Positions 1 through 10,890 of a DNA stretch of 64,000 nt are shown one piece after another. The first letter of the stretch is position 1. Each line of letters starts with the position of its first letter. Position numbers and translations under genes: made by a program. The stretch is from Carnegiea gigantea. Its lineage: Eukaryota > Streptophyta > Magnoliopsida > Caryophyllales > Cactaceae. The stretch is taken from assembly GCA_029747015.1 (NCBI GenBank), contig JAKOGI010000181.1:186001-250000 (forward strand), in the 5' to 3' direction. The notes under the pieces were generated by a model that was not told the origin of the DNA, ran no database searches, and saw nothing but the letters and a program-made list of their open reading frames with translations.

Positions 1-521
1 ACAATTGCACCTTCGGCTCCGTTTTATAAATAACTTATCTTTTTTCCTATGACACCTTTTAACACCTTTTAACACCTTATTTGTTGCAACAAAACTCCCT
101 CGAACGAACCTCTTGTGAACCCTCTCTCCTCCGCAACCTGTCACATCTATGGGAAAATCCTTACGAAAAGCATACTCATTGTATACCTCAAATTCTACAT
201 CTATAAAACTTACCCTTTTACCAATCAGTTCTGATTCATCAGCTTCCTTCACTGCAACAACACATTCATCATCATCTACATATTTCTCCCTGTCAACCAC
301 AACACAATTAGACACACCATCAACAATATTACCATCATCAGAAGCCACATCCTTACCTTTTGAAACACCAGTAGGATTACATAAAACTCTAACATAATAA
401 TCAACATCAACAACCCTAACAACAGAATGATCTAATGTATATAGCAAAAATGAAGAATCATCTGCGAAAAGAACATGACTTTTGTGGTGAGCTATAATGC
501 ATAATTGTTGAGCACAAGCTT
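1..521 (-). pseudogene. FAR1-type DNA-binding domain fragment (FAR1/FRS or MULE-related), cut by left edge
   Basis: The minus strand reads open from about 521 to base 1 with no plausible ATG, so this is an internal exon or fragment. The frame holds an acidic stretch, then a segment matching the start of the FAR1 DNA-binding domain: F-EVYNEYAFRKDF, then a basic run, then RRCNC at the window edge. FAR1 domains show an aromatic FYNEYA-like helix, a basic stretch, and an R-x-C-x-C/A zinc-ligand region of the WRKY-GCM1 fold. Such domains occur in FAR1/FHY3 transcription factors and in the MULE transposases they came from. Here the transposase part would lie beyond the left edge. The repeat- and TE-rich surroundings favour a transposon relic over a host FRS gene, but the window cannot decide. 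The stop codon at 519-521 bounds it upstream. Confidence 0.55.
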
Positions 522-758
522 CATTCTAGTGAGCCAAACATTTGTTTTAGTGAGCAGAAAACTGCTTTATAGTGGAAGGCAACAAATTTTTTATAGTGAG
601 CTATGCTGATTACAGTGAGCTATTGTTTTCCTTGTTAGGCATAAGATTAATTATAGTGATTACATTTAGTGAGTATAGAACTAATTTATGATTGCTGAAT
701 ACAACTTGAATCCCAGTGAGTTAAGTGTATTTCTTTAGTAAGCGAACGACTATATTTA

Positions 759-1543
759 GGCCCTATTTGGTGAGAAAAGCTGGAATTGAATGAAATCAGG
801 ACATAAATCTTGGGAGGTTGGGTATAGAACTTGAATCCTGAACCCAGTTGTTTGGTGAAAACTGGAATGGAATCAGGTTCACTCCTTCCTGTTTGCTGAG
901 TAGTTTTGGAATGGAATCAGCTCTGTTTTTATTTTAGAAATATTATATGCAAGTATGAATATTTATAATAATAATAATAATATTTACTACAATAACAATA
1001 ATAATTACTATAATAATAATAATTACAATAATACTAATAATTATTATATAATAATAATTATTATAATAATTATTATTATTATAGTAATAAAAATAATTAT
1101 TTTTTATTATAATTATAATTATATAATAATAATCATAATTATTATATTATAATAATAATAATATAATAATAATAATTATTATATTATTGTTATTATTATT
1201 ATTATAATTATTATTATTATCATTATTATAGAAATAATAATAATAATTATTATAATTATAGTATAATAATAATTATTATTTTTTATTATAATTATAATTA
1301 TATAATAATAATCATAATAATAATTATTATATTATTATTATAATAATTATTATTATAGTAATAATAACAATTATTATTATAATTACAGTATAATAATAAT
1401 AATTATTATTTTATTATAATTATAATTATATAATCATAATCATAATTATTATAATAATAAATATAATTATAATTATTATTATTATGGTAATAATAATAAT
1501 TATTATTATAATTATAGTATAATAATAATAATTATTTTTTTAT

Positions 1544-1588
<45 letters not shown>

Positions 1589-1622
1589 CATAGTAATAGT
1601 AGTAGTAGTAGTAGTAGTAGTA

Positions 1623-1656
<34 letters not shown>

Positions 1657-1857
1657 GAACAACAATATTGAACCCTAGGGATGAGAACTTGAAAGCCCCC
1701 AATAATAGGAGGGTTCAAGTTCCAGGGATTTATGGGGGAACTTGATCCCCCCAAGTATCAAGTTTCTTTTACTAAATTTACCACCAAACATTAGGGAGTG
1801 GAACTTGAAACCTGAGGATTCAAGTCCCCAACCCTTTTTTGCTCACCAAACACCCCT
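759..1857. mobile_element. Tourist-like (PIF/Harbinger) MITE with TTA target duplication
   Basis: The left end reads GGCCCTATTTGGTGAG. The right end, read in reverse complement, is AGGGGTGTTTGGTGAG, giving an imperfect terminal inverted repeat. The flanks are TTA at 756-758 and TTA at 1858-1860. The sister copy of the host repeat at about 2219-2230 preserves the empty site, TATATTTAGTGAG, so the insertion boundaries are directly supported. TTA duplications and GGGCCTGTTTGG-like ends are typical of Tourist elements. A second TTTGGTG/CACCAAA pair lies inside each arm. The element carries no transposase. About 700 bp of its 1.1 kb is microsatellite. Confidence 0.8.
955..1655. repeat. TAA/ATT microsatellite block
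   Basis: About 700 bp of imperfect trinucleotide AT repeat (TAA, ATT, AAT, with a short AGT run near 1600-1622). It lies wholly inside the MITE at 759-1857. Open frames across it encode only Asn/Ile/Tyr runs and are not genes. Confidence 0.95.
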
Positions 1858-1941
1858 TTAGTGAGTACATAACTCATAGTAGTGAGCTATTGTTTTTTAT
1901 ATGTACATACCAACAATAAAAGTATCATCTGAAAAAATAAC

Positions 1942-2275
1942 CATGATTTTTGTGGTGAGCTATAATGAAAAACTGGTGAGCACAAAGTTAAATCCTAGTG
2001 AGCCAAACTTTTCTTTTAGTGAGCAAAAAACTGCTCTGTAGCACAAGAAAACATATTCTTTATAGTGAGCTATACTGATTATAGTTAACCATTCTTTTAC
2101 TTGTTAGGGACAAAAGTTAATTATACTGATTACATGTAGTAGAACAAAATTGATTTATGATTGCTAAGCGCAACTAAATCCAGTGAGTTAAATGTATTTC
2201 TTTAGCGAGCCAATGACTATATTTAGTGAGCGCATAATTCATAATGGTGAGTTATTGTTTCTCATATGTCACAAA
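1942..2275. repeat. Tandem duplication, copy 2 (carries the empty MITE site)
   Basis: Diverged copy of 465-758 plus 1861-1912. It includes TATATTTAGTGAG near 2219-2231, the uninterrupted version of the site where the MITE entered copy 1. Confidence 0.8.
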
Positions 2276-2952
2276 CCAAATTTACATACAATGAAGTATA
2301 TTCAAACATTAAATGAAAAAACATTGTTCACTTGAATCCTAACCGGTGTACACGCAATCTAAAACTCTAAACGCCAACTAAGCATTCTACCAAAAATCGA
2401 GAACAACAAATCGCAAAAACCAACTATATATTCAAACCAACAACTACGTTATATTTTCAGAACATGACATCATAACAACGAATGCAAGCTAGTTCAAAAA
2501 TCTTGAAATGAACTCATCAAAATGCAAATTTAACACACATAACCTCCAAACTCGAACACAAAAACAGAGATCGAAAAATCACTATCAAACCTAATAAAGA
2601 ATTCGCATTTGATGAGGATTCAACATCAATAGTGATATTAAGATCAAACCTAACCATTGAATAATTGCTAAACAATAAAGCAATCGAAGCACCAAAGAGC
2701 AATGAAGCAGTGGGGAGAATGAAAACGACAATTTCTAAAAGCTGAGAAGCATGGATTTCCATTTTTCTTTAAAAAGAAAGGAGAGATGTATTGGGCTCGG
2801 TAGTTAGTGAACTAAAAACTGTTAATGGTGGGCCCAGGTAGACAATTGAGATGTTCACCCAATTGTACTTAATAAATTGCTACCTATTTCAGGTCGACCA
2901 AGTCCAAGCATATCTCTTACTCTCTCTTTTAATTAGCATGATGTTGATGTTG
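2276..2952. other. No recognisable gene
   Basis: AT-rich sequence. A minus-strand open frame at 2517-2762 (81 codons, hydrophobic N-terminal half) has no family I recognise and no supporting context. It could be an upstream exon of the FAR1-like relic, but nothing in the sequence shows it. Confidence 0.5.
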
Positions 2953-3567
2953 TATTTTCATTTACTCTCTCAAGGTTTTAGTAAATACTGTTTACACCAT
3001 TGACCTTTATAAATTATTATTAACACTCTTTATCTTCGCATCAAGGTTTTATTAGCTTTCAAAATTACCAAAATAACCTCCATACTCTTGAAATAGTTGT
3101 GATTAGTTAATGACATAACAAAGTCATACTTTGAAAAGAGCCTTTAACAATAAATATGCCAACTTTCTCACTAAACATGGTAGGATATTGGGCAATTGAA
3201 GAAATAAAGATGAGAGAGAAACCTATTTTAGAGGGGGAAAGAAGGTCCAAATCGTGCCATAGCCTAGCATTGGGAGCTCATTGAGCCATAATGAACTCAG
3301 GGGTGGTCATTGTAGTCACTGCAATGACTGTCAGTGGCCGCAACGATTATGTCAAAGATTGGAATAATCAAATTAAGGCTAAATTAGACATCGAATGGAT
3401 AGAGGATATATATATGGTAGGGATAGAAAATAATAAACTTGTAGGATATTTTTGTAATTTTGGGAATGTATAACACCTTGATGCAAAGATGAAGGGGCTA
3501 AATAATAATTTGAAAAGTTTAGAATATAAAAATATTTACTGAAACGTCGAGGAGATAAATGAAAATA
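2953..3567. mobile_element. Non-autonomous DNA element with long terminal inverted repeats
   Basis: The left arm from TATTTTCATTTACTCTC through AGTAAATA to CTTCGCATCAAGGT (about 2953-3052) matches the reverse complement of the right arm (about 3474-3567). Shared landmarks are TATTTTCATTTA, AGTAAATA, AAATTATTATT and GCATCAAGG. The arms are about 95 bp and diverged. No clear target duplication is seen. Long arms and small size suit a MULE-type MITE or another foldback element. The 60-codon frame at 3291-3473 is not convincing as a gene. Confidence 0.6.
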
Positions 3568-4211
3568 TCTCTTTTCTTAAGCGGTTTTCATCACTTGATC
3601 ATGATAATTTACAAATGTGGACAATGGATTGCTGTTACACAAATCTGACCTATGTTATGGCTTGGGCTTTCTTTTGGTTCCATAGTTGCTCTATTTACTA
3701 TTTTGGTGGTTTTTGCTAAAGTATATACTCTATCTTAAATCTTAAATCATCAACTTATATTAGATATGTAGATTTTTTTCCTTTCTTGGGTCAAAGATGT
3801 AGATAACTTTGGGAATCTTGTTTATTTCCTCTTAAATAAATTAAGTAAATTAGACAAATTAGATCACACTCTAATTTAGCGAATTCTAATGAATGTAGAG
3901 CATAACATAGTTGAATTTAGAGTGTTGATGAAAAACCGTCACGGACATAGCCTTTTTTTCCATCTTTGACAATGTATAGATAGTTCGATTTTTTTTTTTA
4001 AAAAAAAGGCTACTACATTGATAAAAATTGATATTTTCTAGCACGATTCAAAGATCAATGTAAGTTTAATTCAAATCTAGATTTCTTATAGTAACTCTTA
4101 GAAATTTTAATGACTAACACATACAATAAAGATTGATTTTAAACTCAACCTGGTTATTAAAATTTTAAATCCCATCAAGTACAATATGATATGTCCACAC
4201 ATGAATTAGCA
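3568..4211. other. No recognisable feature
   Basis: AT-rich sequence with short poly-T and poly-A runs around 3990-4010. I see no gene or element structure. Confidence 0.5.
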
Positions 4212-4494
4212 TATTTTCAAAAACCAACTCAACCAAAAGGCTAAACTAATAGTTGAAAGCTTGGGAATAGGTTTATACTCTAACACGCCCCCTCACACGA
4301 ATGCCCTTTGGGCTTCAAGTGTGGCTACTGTAAAAGCTCACCTCCACCTTGCACAACAAATCAATGTGGTGGCTGCTGGGATTTAAACTCGAGGCCCCTC
4401 ACTCAAAAAGGATTTGATGCCATATTCAAGAACCAACTCAACCAAAAGTTTAAACTAATAATTGAAAGTCTACTAATAGATTTATACTCTAACA
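4212..4494 (-). mobile_element. TRIM (miniature LTR retrotransposon), 283 bp
   Basis: Two direct repeats, 4212-4285 and 4423-4494, flank about 137 bp. On the minus strand each repeat begins TGTTAGAGTATAAA and runs to TTGAA(AA)TA. After the 5' repeat comes TGGCATCAAATCC (4422-4410), a diverged match to the tRNA-iMet primer site TGGTATCAGAGCC. Before the 3' repeat is the purine tract GTGTGAGGGGGCG (4298-4286). Repeat, primer site, purine tract and repeat in that order with no coding capacity define a TRIM. Flanks TAGCA (left) and GGGCA (right) agree at only three of five bases, so the target duplication is doubtful. Confidence 0.7.
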
Positions 4495-4699
4495 GGGCAA
4501 CATAAACATATAATACGATTTAATTCGAGTTAGTTATTCATGTAACTGGGTATAATAATACTCCCATCACCTCACACCAAAAACCTTTGTATATATAACA
4601 TATGTATATTTGTGCTCACCTAAAAGTATACATATGTATATGTAACATATGTAGGAAGGAGACACAACAGTAGGATAATCAGCCTCTAAAAGCTCCACC

Positions 4700-5176
4700 T
4701 GAACAAAACATGGATACTAGTACTAATGACTGCCCTCAAGATTTCACAGAGCAGCTATCTCATGTACCTCCTATTGCTGTGATAAATGTGGGTCATATTC
4801 AATGCATAACATCACCTGCGAGACTGGTACTACAAAATAGTTTTATGGGTTTATCAAAGAACAGTAGTATATGGTTCTCAGAAATAAGGGTCTTTAATGG
4901 CCCGAATAAACAAGAACTCATAATGACTCTCCTAACTCAGAATAAATTTACAATTTTGGGGCTTTTCGAGAATAAGGTGGTGGCTTCCAAACTGGGAGAG
5001 ATTTATTCCAGGGTAGGTAGTCATTGGGCTATTGTCACAAATGCTGCAAAGGATTATAAGATTGGAATTTGGGTATATGGAACCCTAGAAGACGTCATGT
5101 AGAGGTGCTTGATATCAAAAACAATTTATTCATGTTGCATATATTGGCAAAAGTGAGCAAAAGGTTGTTTATGGCT
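4700..5176 (+). pseudogene. L1-type LINE, endonuclease N-terminal part (piece 1)
   Basis: The frame from 4710 passes a weak N-terminus and reaches NGPNKQELI, then LGLFENKV, then WAIVTNAA, then IGIWV. This is the order found at the start of plant L1-type apurinic endonuclease domains (RG-NSPNKQ-EI, GLVETKV, W-xxNYxxHxxGRIWV). The E of the E-N-K-V motif is at the usual position of the catalytic glutamate. A frameshift near 5070 moves the frame to WNPRRRHVEVLDI, the expected continuation. The reading stops where the LTR of LARD-1 begins at 5177. The next part of the same domain resumes at 10891, so this is one LINE split by an insertion. Confidence 0.8.
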
Positions 5177-6458
5177 CTGATATGGCTGCAAGCGAATGGT
5201 GGTATTGTAGTAGTTAAGGTCGATACCACAGAGACTAGGTTGATCTATTGGGCTATATCCCCTCAAAGTATGCTAACCAAAATTCTAATTCAAGTGATTT
5301 TGATAAACAAATACAAATAAAGCTTTTCTAAATCAAATATGAGAAAAAAGCCTAGGAATTTTCATAGTTAAGAAAGGAAATTAAATCAAAATGACAAACA
5401 TGTGCCTTTCTCTAATTGGTTAATTGCGAGGAATTATAATCTATACAAAAATTTAGTCTATTCCTTTGAATGCAACTAAATTTACCTAAATTAAGCAAAT
5501 GTCACACTTTCAAGCTAATTTGACTTGATCCAAGTTTAATATTTTCGATTACTTACTAGCCCTCCTAACACATAAATCTCTCTTTCGAGGCGAAGTTATG
5601 GTAAGTCTATTCAAGCAGTCCAACAATCAAATGTCGTCTTTCGAGTGTTCACTTGATTGTTTTAGGTGTGCAAGCAAATTTTGGCCAAAAATCCACTCGC
5701 AACAATCCAAACACTTGACAAAACAAAATGAAACAAATCATGAAAAATAAGTACAATTGAATAAGTTAAAATATGATCCAACAACACTTCCATAAAGTAA
5801 CAAATCCCTAGACAAAAATTAACTACTCACACATAATTAAAGATTAAACAACTAAATACTCTAAAATGATAAATCTAAAGAGGAAAGAGAAGATAAGAGA
5901 GAAGAATTGCTCAGCTAAAAATCACGCCTGAATCTGTCGATCGCAAACTCGGGATAGAATCCTTGTAAGTCTTCACTGCAACTCTATCTCACTCTCTGTC
6001 TAATCTTAACCAATCCTAATCTACTCGAAGAGAGGAAAAAAGCATGAGACGTGATGATGAGGTGTGTTTTCTACTACTGAGGGATGCCCTATTTACAGAA
6101 AAACTCAATTGATCTCAGCCACACGGTGAGAGAAAACTAACAGGCTCACTGTTACATGCTCACCAGGGTCCGTGGCATCCATCACGGGCTGACCGTGGTG
6201 CCCACTAGCTCGCCAGTCTTATGTTCTTCTCTTTCTTCCACGGGCATGGTGACTGGGACATCCGTGGTGAGGTCAAAATATACTCAATTAGGGTAAAAAC
6301 AAGGACAAAAAGGTCCAAAAATCTGCAAAACACATAAAAGAACCATACCCAAGTATAAAATGGGAAAAGGAGTATAAATTATCGTATAAATCATATAATT
6401 TTCTCTAAAAATACAGTAAAATGACCCTAAAATCATGTATGCTTTAAGCACTTATCAA
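5177..6458 (-). repeat. LARD-1 3' LTR
   Basis: 1282 bp, matching 9613-10890 along its length with substitutions and small gaps. On the minus strand it starts TGATAAGTGCTTAAAGC at 6458 and ends ATATCA at 5177. The TATA box of the partner LTR is changed here: CTATTTACAG near 6089-6098 instead of CTATTTATAG. Confidence 0.85.
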
Positions 6459-6473
6459 ACTCCCCCGTGCTTA
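6459..6473 (-). promoter_or_regulatory. Polypurine tract of LARD-1
   Basis: On the minus strand AAGCACGGGGGAGTT lies directly before the TGATAAG start of the 3' LTR. This is the expected place for the plus-strand DNA primer. Confidence 0.75.
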
Positions 6474-7362
6474 AACCGTTGGTTGTCGTCAACCAAACAC
6501 TAAAGAAAACTGATAAGGGAAGATACATCTAAGACTTAAAACATAACAACCTCCTAAAAGTGGGCAAGCCATAGCATATCACAAGGATGAATAACAATCA
6601 ACGGCAACCCCCTAGCAGTGCACAATACATTTCAAAATCAGAAGAAGGAGAAGGTTTTCGAAAAAGTATAAGACCACAAGCTCGATATCAAACTCTATCA
6701 CCCCCAAAGAACTATAAAGCGCATCATGTAAGCACAGGAGATTGTAGAGCGAAATGGACTGGTAGAACCTGATTTTAGGAAATGCGAATCACTTCCAATC
6801 ATGTGTTTGAAATATACCATAGGTTCTTTCAAGACTCATTCCAAAGATGCAAACTACCATAAGCTTGACAAGACTCTCAAATTCTCCACCACTAAAATGC
6901 AATGTACACAAAACAATCAAGAGGACTTTGATAGGGTTGTAACATGGGCTAGAACAGTTAAGGGAAAGGAGTGGACAAATAAATTTGGATAATATGGAGC
7001 TAATTAGCCAAGTGACTATCGAGCAACCAACCAAAGCATCTATGACAATGAGGTTCACCAACACTCCAAACCCCAACAATACAATGAACAAACCCTAATG
7101 AATCAAATAAGAAATGAGTTAGCAAAGAAAGGAATTCAAGCTTTGTACATATCCAATGCCAATCATGCAGTTTTTTTTCTAGTTTTTTTTTCCTTTTTCC
7201 TTGTATTTTTTTCTGATTGCTTTTTTTTTTTTACATGATTCTCTTTTTTTCTTTTTTTTTTCAACGTAACTTTTTTTTCTTTTTTTTTCTTTTTTTGGGA
7301 AATGAAACAAGAATTTCAATTATTGAAAGACATAGCATCACTTACTATCAACTCACAACCGG

Positions 7363-7412
<50 letters not shown>

Positions 7413-9052
7413 CCCAAACAAGAGAGAACTAAAGCAAATACTCAATGTTATCAATCCCTCAACAAACCAACATACCAAGGCCTCGTTAAACTTAACTATC
7501 CCTAAAACGACCTACTACAAAGATAAAATGATGCTCCATAAACTTGGCTTAAAGGTAAGAATATGTGTTTGGCCAAGGGCTAAGATGAAGGGATCACAAC
7601 AAAAATGGATATAAGCTCAAAGGGCTTAGCAAAGGGGAAAAACATGTAATACAAAGGGTAAGCTATTTGGCTATGTGGCTAAAATATTCAAAGAAAGAAA
7701 TGCCCCTATCATATCATCAAATATGCACATGCTAATATGGTTTTTAAAAAAATCTAGGCAAGTTCTAGATATGCAGTATAGAAGAGTCACACAGATGAAA
7801 GAAATAGGAGACTAAATATAACAAATTAGTCCAAATAAGACTCCAAATCTCACGGGACATCCACCAAAGTCGCATTAAGCTCATGAAATGACTCCATATA
7901 CAAACATTAGTACTAAGGACTCCAAGGGATAATAGGGTTCTCAACCAAGAAAATGGTCAAAACAAGAAATATTCATAAAACCTTCAAAAATTTTCGCACC
8001 AAAAGGGATTACACATCAAAAGCTATTCAAGTTCATGAAAGCTATCTTGACTAAACAAAAGCATCATTGGAGGTTATCTCAAACCAATCCATGCCATCTC
8101 TGCATGCAATCCTATATGCAAACCTAAAATGCAACTAAAGGCAACACTATAATGCAAACAAAAAGAAACTTAAAACTAATAACCAAAATAAAAACATAGA
8201 GACTACCCTTCCCCCATGCTTGAATCACACATTGCCCTTAATGTGGGCATACAATAGAAAAAGGGAAGGAAAGATAAGAGAAGGGAAAGGGAAAACAAAA
8301 AAGAACAATCTCAACAGGTTAGGTGCTAAGTGTACCCAAGCTATGTAGCCTAATAATAACTGGGGCACATGGAGCATCAGCCACTCCATCACGATATCAA
8401 GACTCGGCCCTTTAAATTAGACATCATTAAGGCACACAGAAGCTTGTCAAACTCGTCAGCATAGAGTTTTCATGCATAGCAATAAGAGAGCATGAAAATA
8501 ATCACAGCAAAGAAAGTTAGTGCTCTCTTCAACAAAGCAAAACTAATAGAAAAATCAAAAGAGAAAGCAAAGAAAATGTTCTACATGATTTTTCTAGGCT
8601 TGTCCACTAGGAATATGCAATACGGGTCAAGAGAGGCATCATACCCACAAAAGTATCCTAGAAAAAAAAATTATCAACATTTCCACCAATTATATTAAAC
8701 ATGTGATCCATAGAGCCCAAATCAACATTAGAATCACAAATCTTAGGATTATCAATAGATGCATCTAAAGAATACTCGGGGGAGATAGAGGGTTGCGAAC
8801 ACGTAGGGGAAACATGGGTTTGATCAAGGGGTATGGGGAAAGCATAATTAAAACAAAGGCTAGAAGACTCCTCATGCGCACACTCATAATGACACCCCTT
8901 TAAAGGAGTGTTAACTAGCTTATGTACCTTATTAAAAGTATCTTCTGCCTCAAAACATGCATTAGTAACACCAAACTTAGCAATAAACCAAAAAGGTTCA
9001 CCTACCTAAAGCCCCATGCACTGAGCTAAAGGAAAGGATAAATCAGGTAAAG
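6474..9052. other. LARD-1 internal region without recognisable gene
   Basis: About 2.6 kb between the purine tract and the gag-like frame. Its parts match the internal region of LARD-2 (46024-48122) in reverse complement. Long poly-T runs lie at 7168-7290. The short open frames here are broken or low-complexity. I see no enzyme domain. Confidence 0.7.
7373..7410. repeat. (AC)19 microsatellite
   Basis: Perfect AC dinucleotide run inside LARD-1. The matching place in LARD-2 (about 47315-47335) has only a short interrupted TGTATA run, so the array grew after the two copies separated. Confidence 0.95.
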
Positions 9053-9389
9053 TTAGGACAACATCAGTATTCTCCTAGGGAGATACAAAGTCAGGTTGAG
9101 CATAGCATGCATAATAAGGACACAAATTAATATCATGGTCAGAAGCATTACACAAATCACACCAAAAAGGGGTATAATATGATCTAGCATAAAACGTACA
9201 AGGATCAGGAAATAAATGTCCAGAAACAACACTAGCCTTCTGAAACTCAAATGAATCCCAAGCAATCCATTTAAGCAAATACCATGCATCATCAACATTT
9301 CTACCATGAAAATTCCAATACTCTAAAAGAATACAGGTTTTGCTACTAACACCCTTATCAACAATATATAGAATTTCCCATTTACGCAA
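9053..9389 (-). CDS. Gag-like frame of LARD-1 with CCHC zinc knuckle (broken)
   Basis: The minus-strand frame 9389-9075 (104 codons) contains YYTPFWCDLCNASDHDINLC, a CX2CX4HX4C zinc knuckle as in retroviral nucleocapsid domains, followed by a CPYYACYAQP motif. A matching frame with the same YYTPFWCDL motif lies in LARD-2 at 38188-38412, so the peptide has been kept in both copies. Nothing upstream resembles a full capsid domain, and an overlapping frame at 9053-9307 shows a likely frame break. I read it as the remaining Gag/RNA-binding protein of a non-autonomous element. The start codon is not certain. Confidence 0.6.
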
Positions 9390-9589
9390 ACAATAACTAC
9401 ATTAGGCAAGAAACGAATTTAAACGCTTAAAATAGCTCCAAAATAAGCTTGAATTGGGAAAAATGGAAAATTGACATTATTGTTTCTCAATATTTTTTTG
9501 GTTAATTTTCAATTTTTTTCAATTTTTTTTAAAAGAAAAATAAAATGCTTAGTCAAACCTATCACGAAAAATCCAATATTTGACGCTAG

Positions 9590-9607
9590 TCCCCGGCAAC
9601 GGTGCCA
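9590..9607 (-). promoter_or_regulatory. tRNA-Asp primer binding site of LARD-1
   Basis: The minus strand reads TGGCACCGTTGCCGGGGA, one base different from the complement of the 3' end of plant tRNA-Asp (TGGCGCCGTTGCCGGGGA). This site is typical of several plant Ty3/gypsy groups. It lies five bases inside the LTR end. Confidence 0.9.
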
Positions 9608-9612
9608 AAAAT

Positions 9613-10890
9613 TTAATACGGCCATAAGCGCACGCTGGCATTGTAGCAATCACGGTCATTCCCATAGGGACTAGGTTGATCTATTAGGCCATATCCTCTC
9701 AAAATATGATCAACAAAATTCTAATTCAAGTTGTTTTTATTAACAATTACAAATAAACTTTTCTAAATTGAATATGGAAAAAAACGCCTATGAATTTTCA
9801 TAGTTATGAAAGGGAATTGAATCAAAATGATAAACCTGTGCATTTCTCTAATTCGTTAATTTCAAGAAATTGTAACCTATACAGAAATTCAATCTATTCT
9901 TTCAAAATCAACTAAATTTGCCTAAATTAAGCAAATATCGCTCTTTCAAGTTAATTTGACTTAATCCAAGTTTAATATTCTCGATTTCTTACTAGCCCTC
10001 TTAACATATAAATCTCTCTTTCGAGACAAAGTTATGCTAAGTCTATTCAAGCAGTCCAATAACCAAATATCGTCTTCCGAATGTTCAGTCAATTGTCTCA
10101 AGTGTACAAGCAAATTTTAGCCAAAAATCCACTCATAACAATCCAAACACTTGACAAAACGAAATCAAACCAATCATGAAAATAAGCACAATTGAATAAA
10201 CTAAAACAAGATCCAACAACACTTCCATAAACTAACAAATCCCAAGACAAAAATTAACTACTCAAATATAATCAAAAATTAAACAACTAACTACTCTAAA
10301 ATGATAAATCTAAAGAGGAAAGACAAGAGAAGAGAGAAGAATTTCTCAGCCAAAAATGGCGCTTGAATCTATCGATCGCAAATCCGGGATGAAATCCTTG
10401 CAAGTCTTTACTTCAACTCTCTCTCACTCTCTCTAATCTAAACTAATCCTGATCTACTTGAAGAGAGGAAAGGAGTATGAGATGAGATGATGGGGTGTGT
10501 TTTCTGCTGCTAAGGGACGCTCTATTTATAGAAAAACTTGATTGATCTTAGTCACACATGAGGGAAAATGAACAGGCTCGCTGTTACATTCTCACCATAG
10601 TATGTGGCATCCACCATAGGCTGATTGTGGTGCCCATTGACTCGTCATTCTTCTGTCCTTCTCTTTCTTCCACGGGCATGGTGACTGGGGCATCCGTGGT
10701 GAGGTTAAAATATACTCAACTGGGGTCAAAACAAGGACAAAAAAGCTCCAAAAACCTGCAAAACATAAAAAAGAACCATACCCAAGCATAAAACGGGAAG
10801 GTGAGTATAAAGTATCACATAAAGCATATAAGTTTTTCTAAAAACACAACAAAATGACCCCAAAATAATGCACGCTTTAAGCACTTATCA
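9613..10890 (-). repeat. LARD-1 5' LTR
   Basis: 1278 bp, paired with 5177-6458. On the minus strand it starts TGATAAGTGCTTAAAGC at 10890 and ends near the primer site. It keeps a TATA box. Confidence 0.85.
10523..10530 (-). promoter_or_regulatory. TATA box in the LARD-1 5' LTR
   Basis: TATAAATA on the minus strand inside the LTR, in the context CTATAAATAGAG. The equivalent place in the LARD-2 5' LTR is also TATAAATA (12338-12345). The two 3' LTRs have changed bases there, so this is the element's likely promoter. Confidence 0.65.

Larger units (their letters stand above)
465..1912. repeat. Tandem duplication, copy 1 (interrupted by a MITE)
   Basis: The stretch 465-758 continued at 1861-1912 is a diverged copy of 1942-2275. 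Both are rich in AGTGAGC-type motifs and share the same order of landmarks: TTTTGTGGTGAGCTATAATG, AGTGAGCCAAAC, ACTGCT, TATAGTGAGCTAT, TTATGATTGCT, GACTATATTTA. Copy 1 is split after TATATTTA by the element at 759-1857. No coding potential is seen. It may be intronic or flanking sequence of the FAR1-like relic. Confidence 0.8.
5177..10890 (-). mobile_element. LARD-1: non-autonomous Ty3/gypsy-like LTR retrotransposon
   Basis: Two direct LTRs (5177-6458 and 9613-10890) flank 3.15 kb. Read on the minus strand, the LTR begins TGATAAGTGCTTAA and ends in TATCA. The primer site for tRNA-Asp follows the 5' LTR and a purine tract precedes the 3' LTR. The inside has no protease, reverse transcriptase or integrase, only a short frame with a CCHC knuckle, so it would need enzymes from a relative. 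It is inserted in the LINE endonuclease. The flanks GGCTC and TGCTG do not make a clean 5-bp duplication. It is related to LARD-2 (11979-49306), which lies in the opposite orientation. Confidence 0.85.

Noticed and set aside
955..1754. Open frames of Asn/Ile/Tyr runs on both strands
   Set aside because: Pure trinucleotide microsatellite; no coding signal.
3291..3473. 60-codon frame inside the foldback element
   Set aside because: Too short, no motif, inside a non-autonomous element.
7217..7505. Open frames with Phe runs and His-Thr runs
   Set aside because: Produced by poly-T and (AC)n repeats inside LARD-1.
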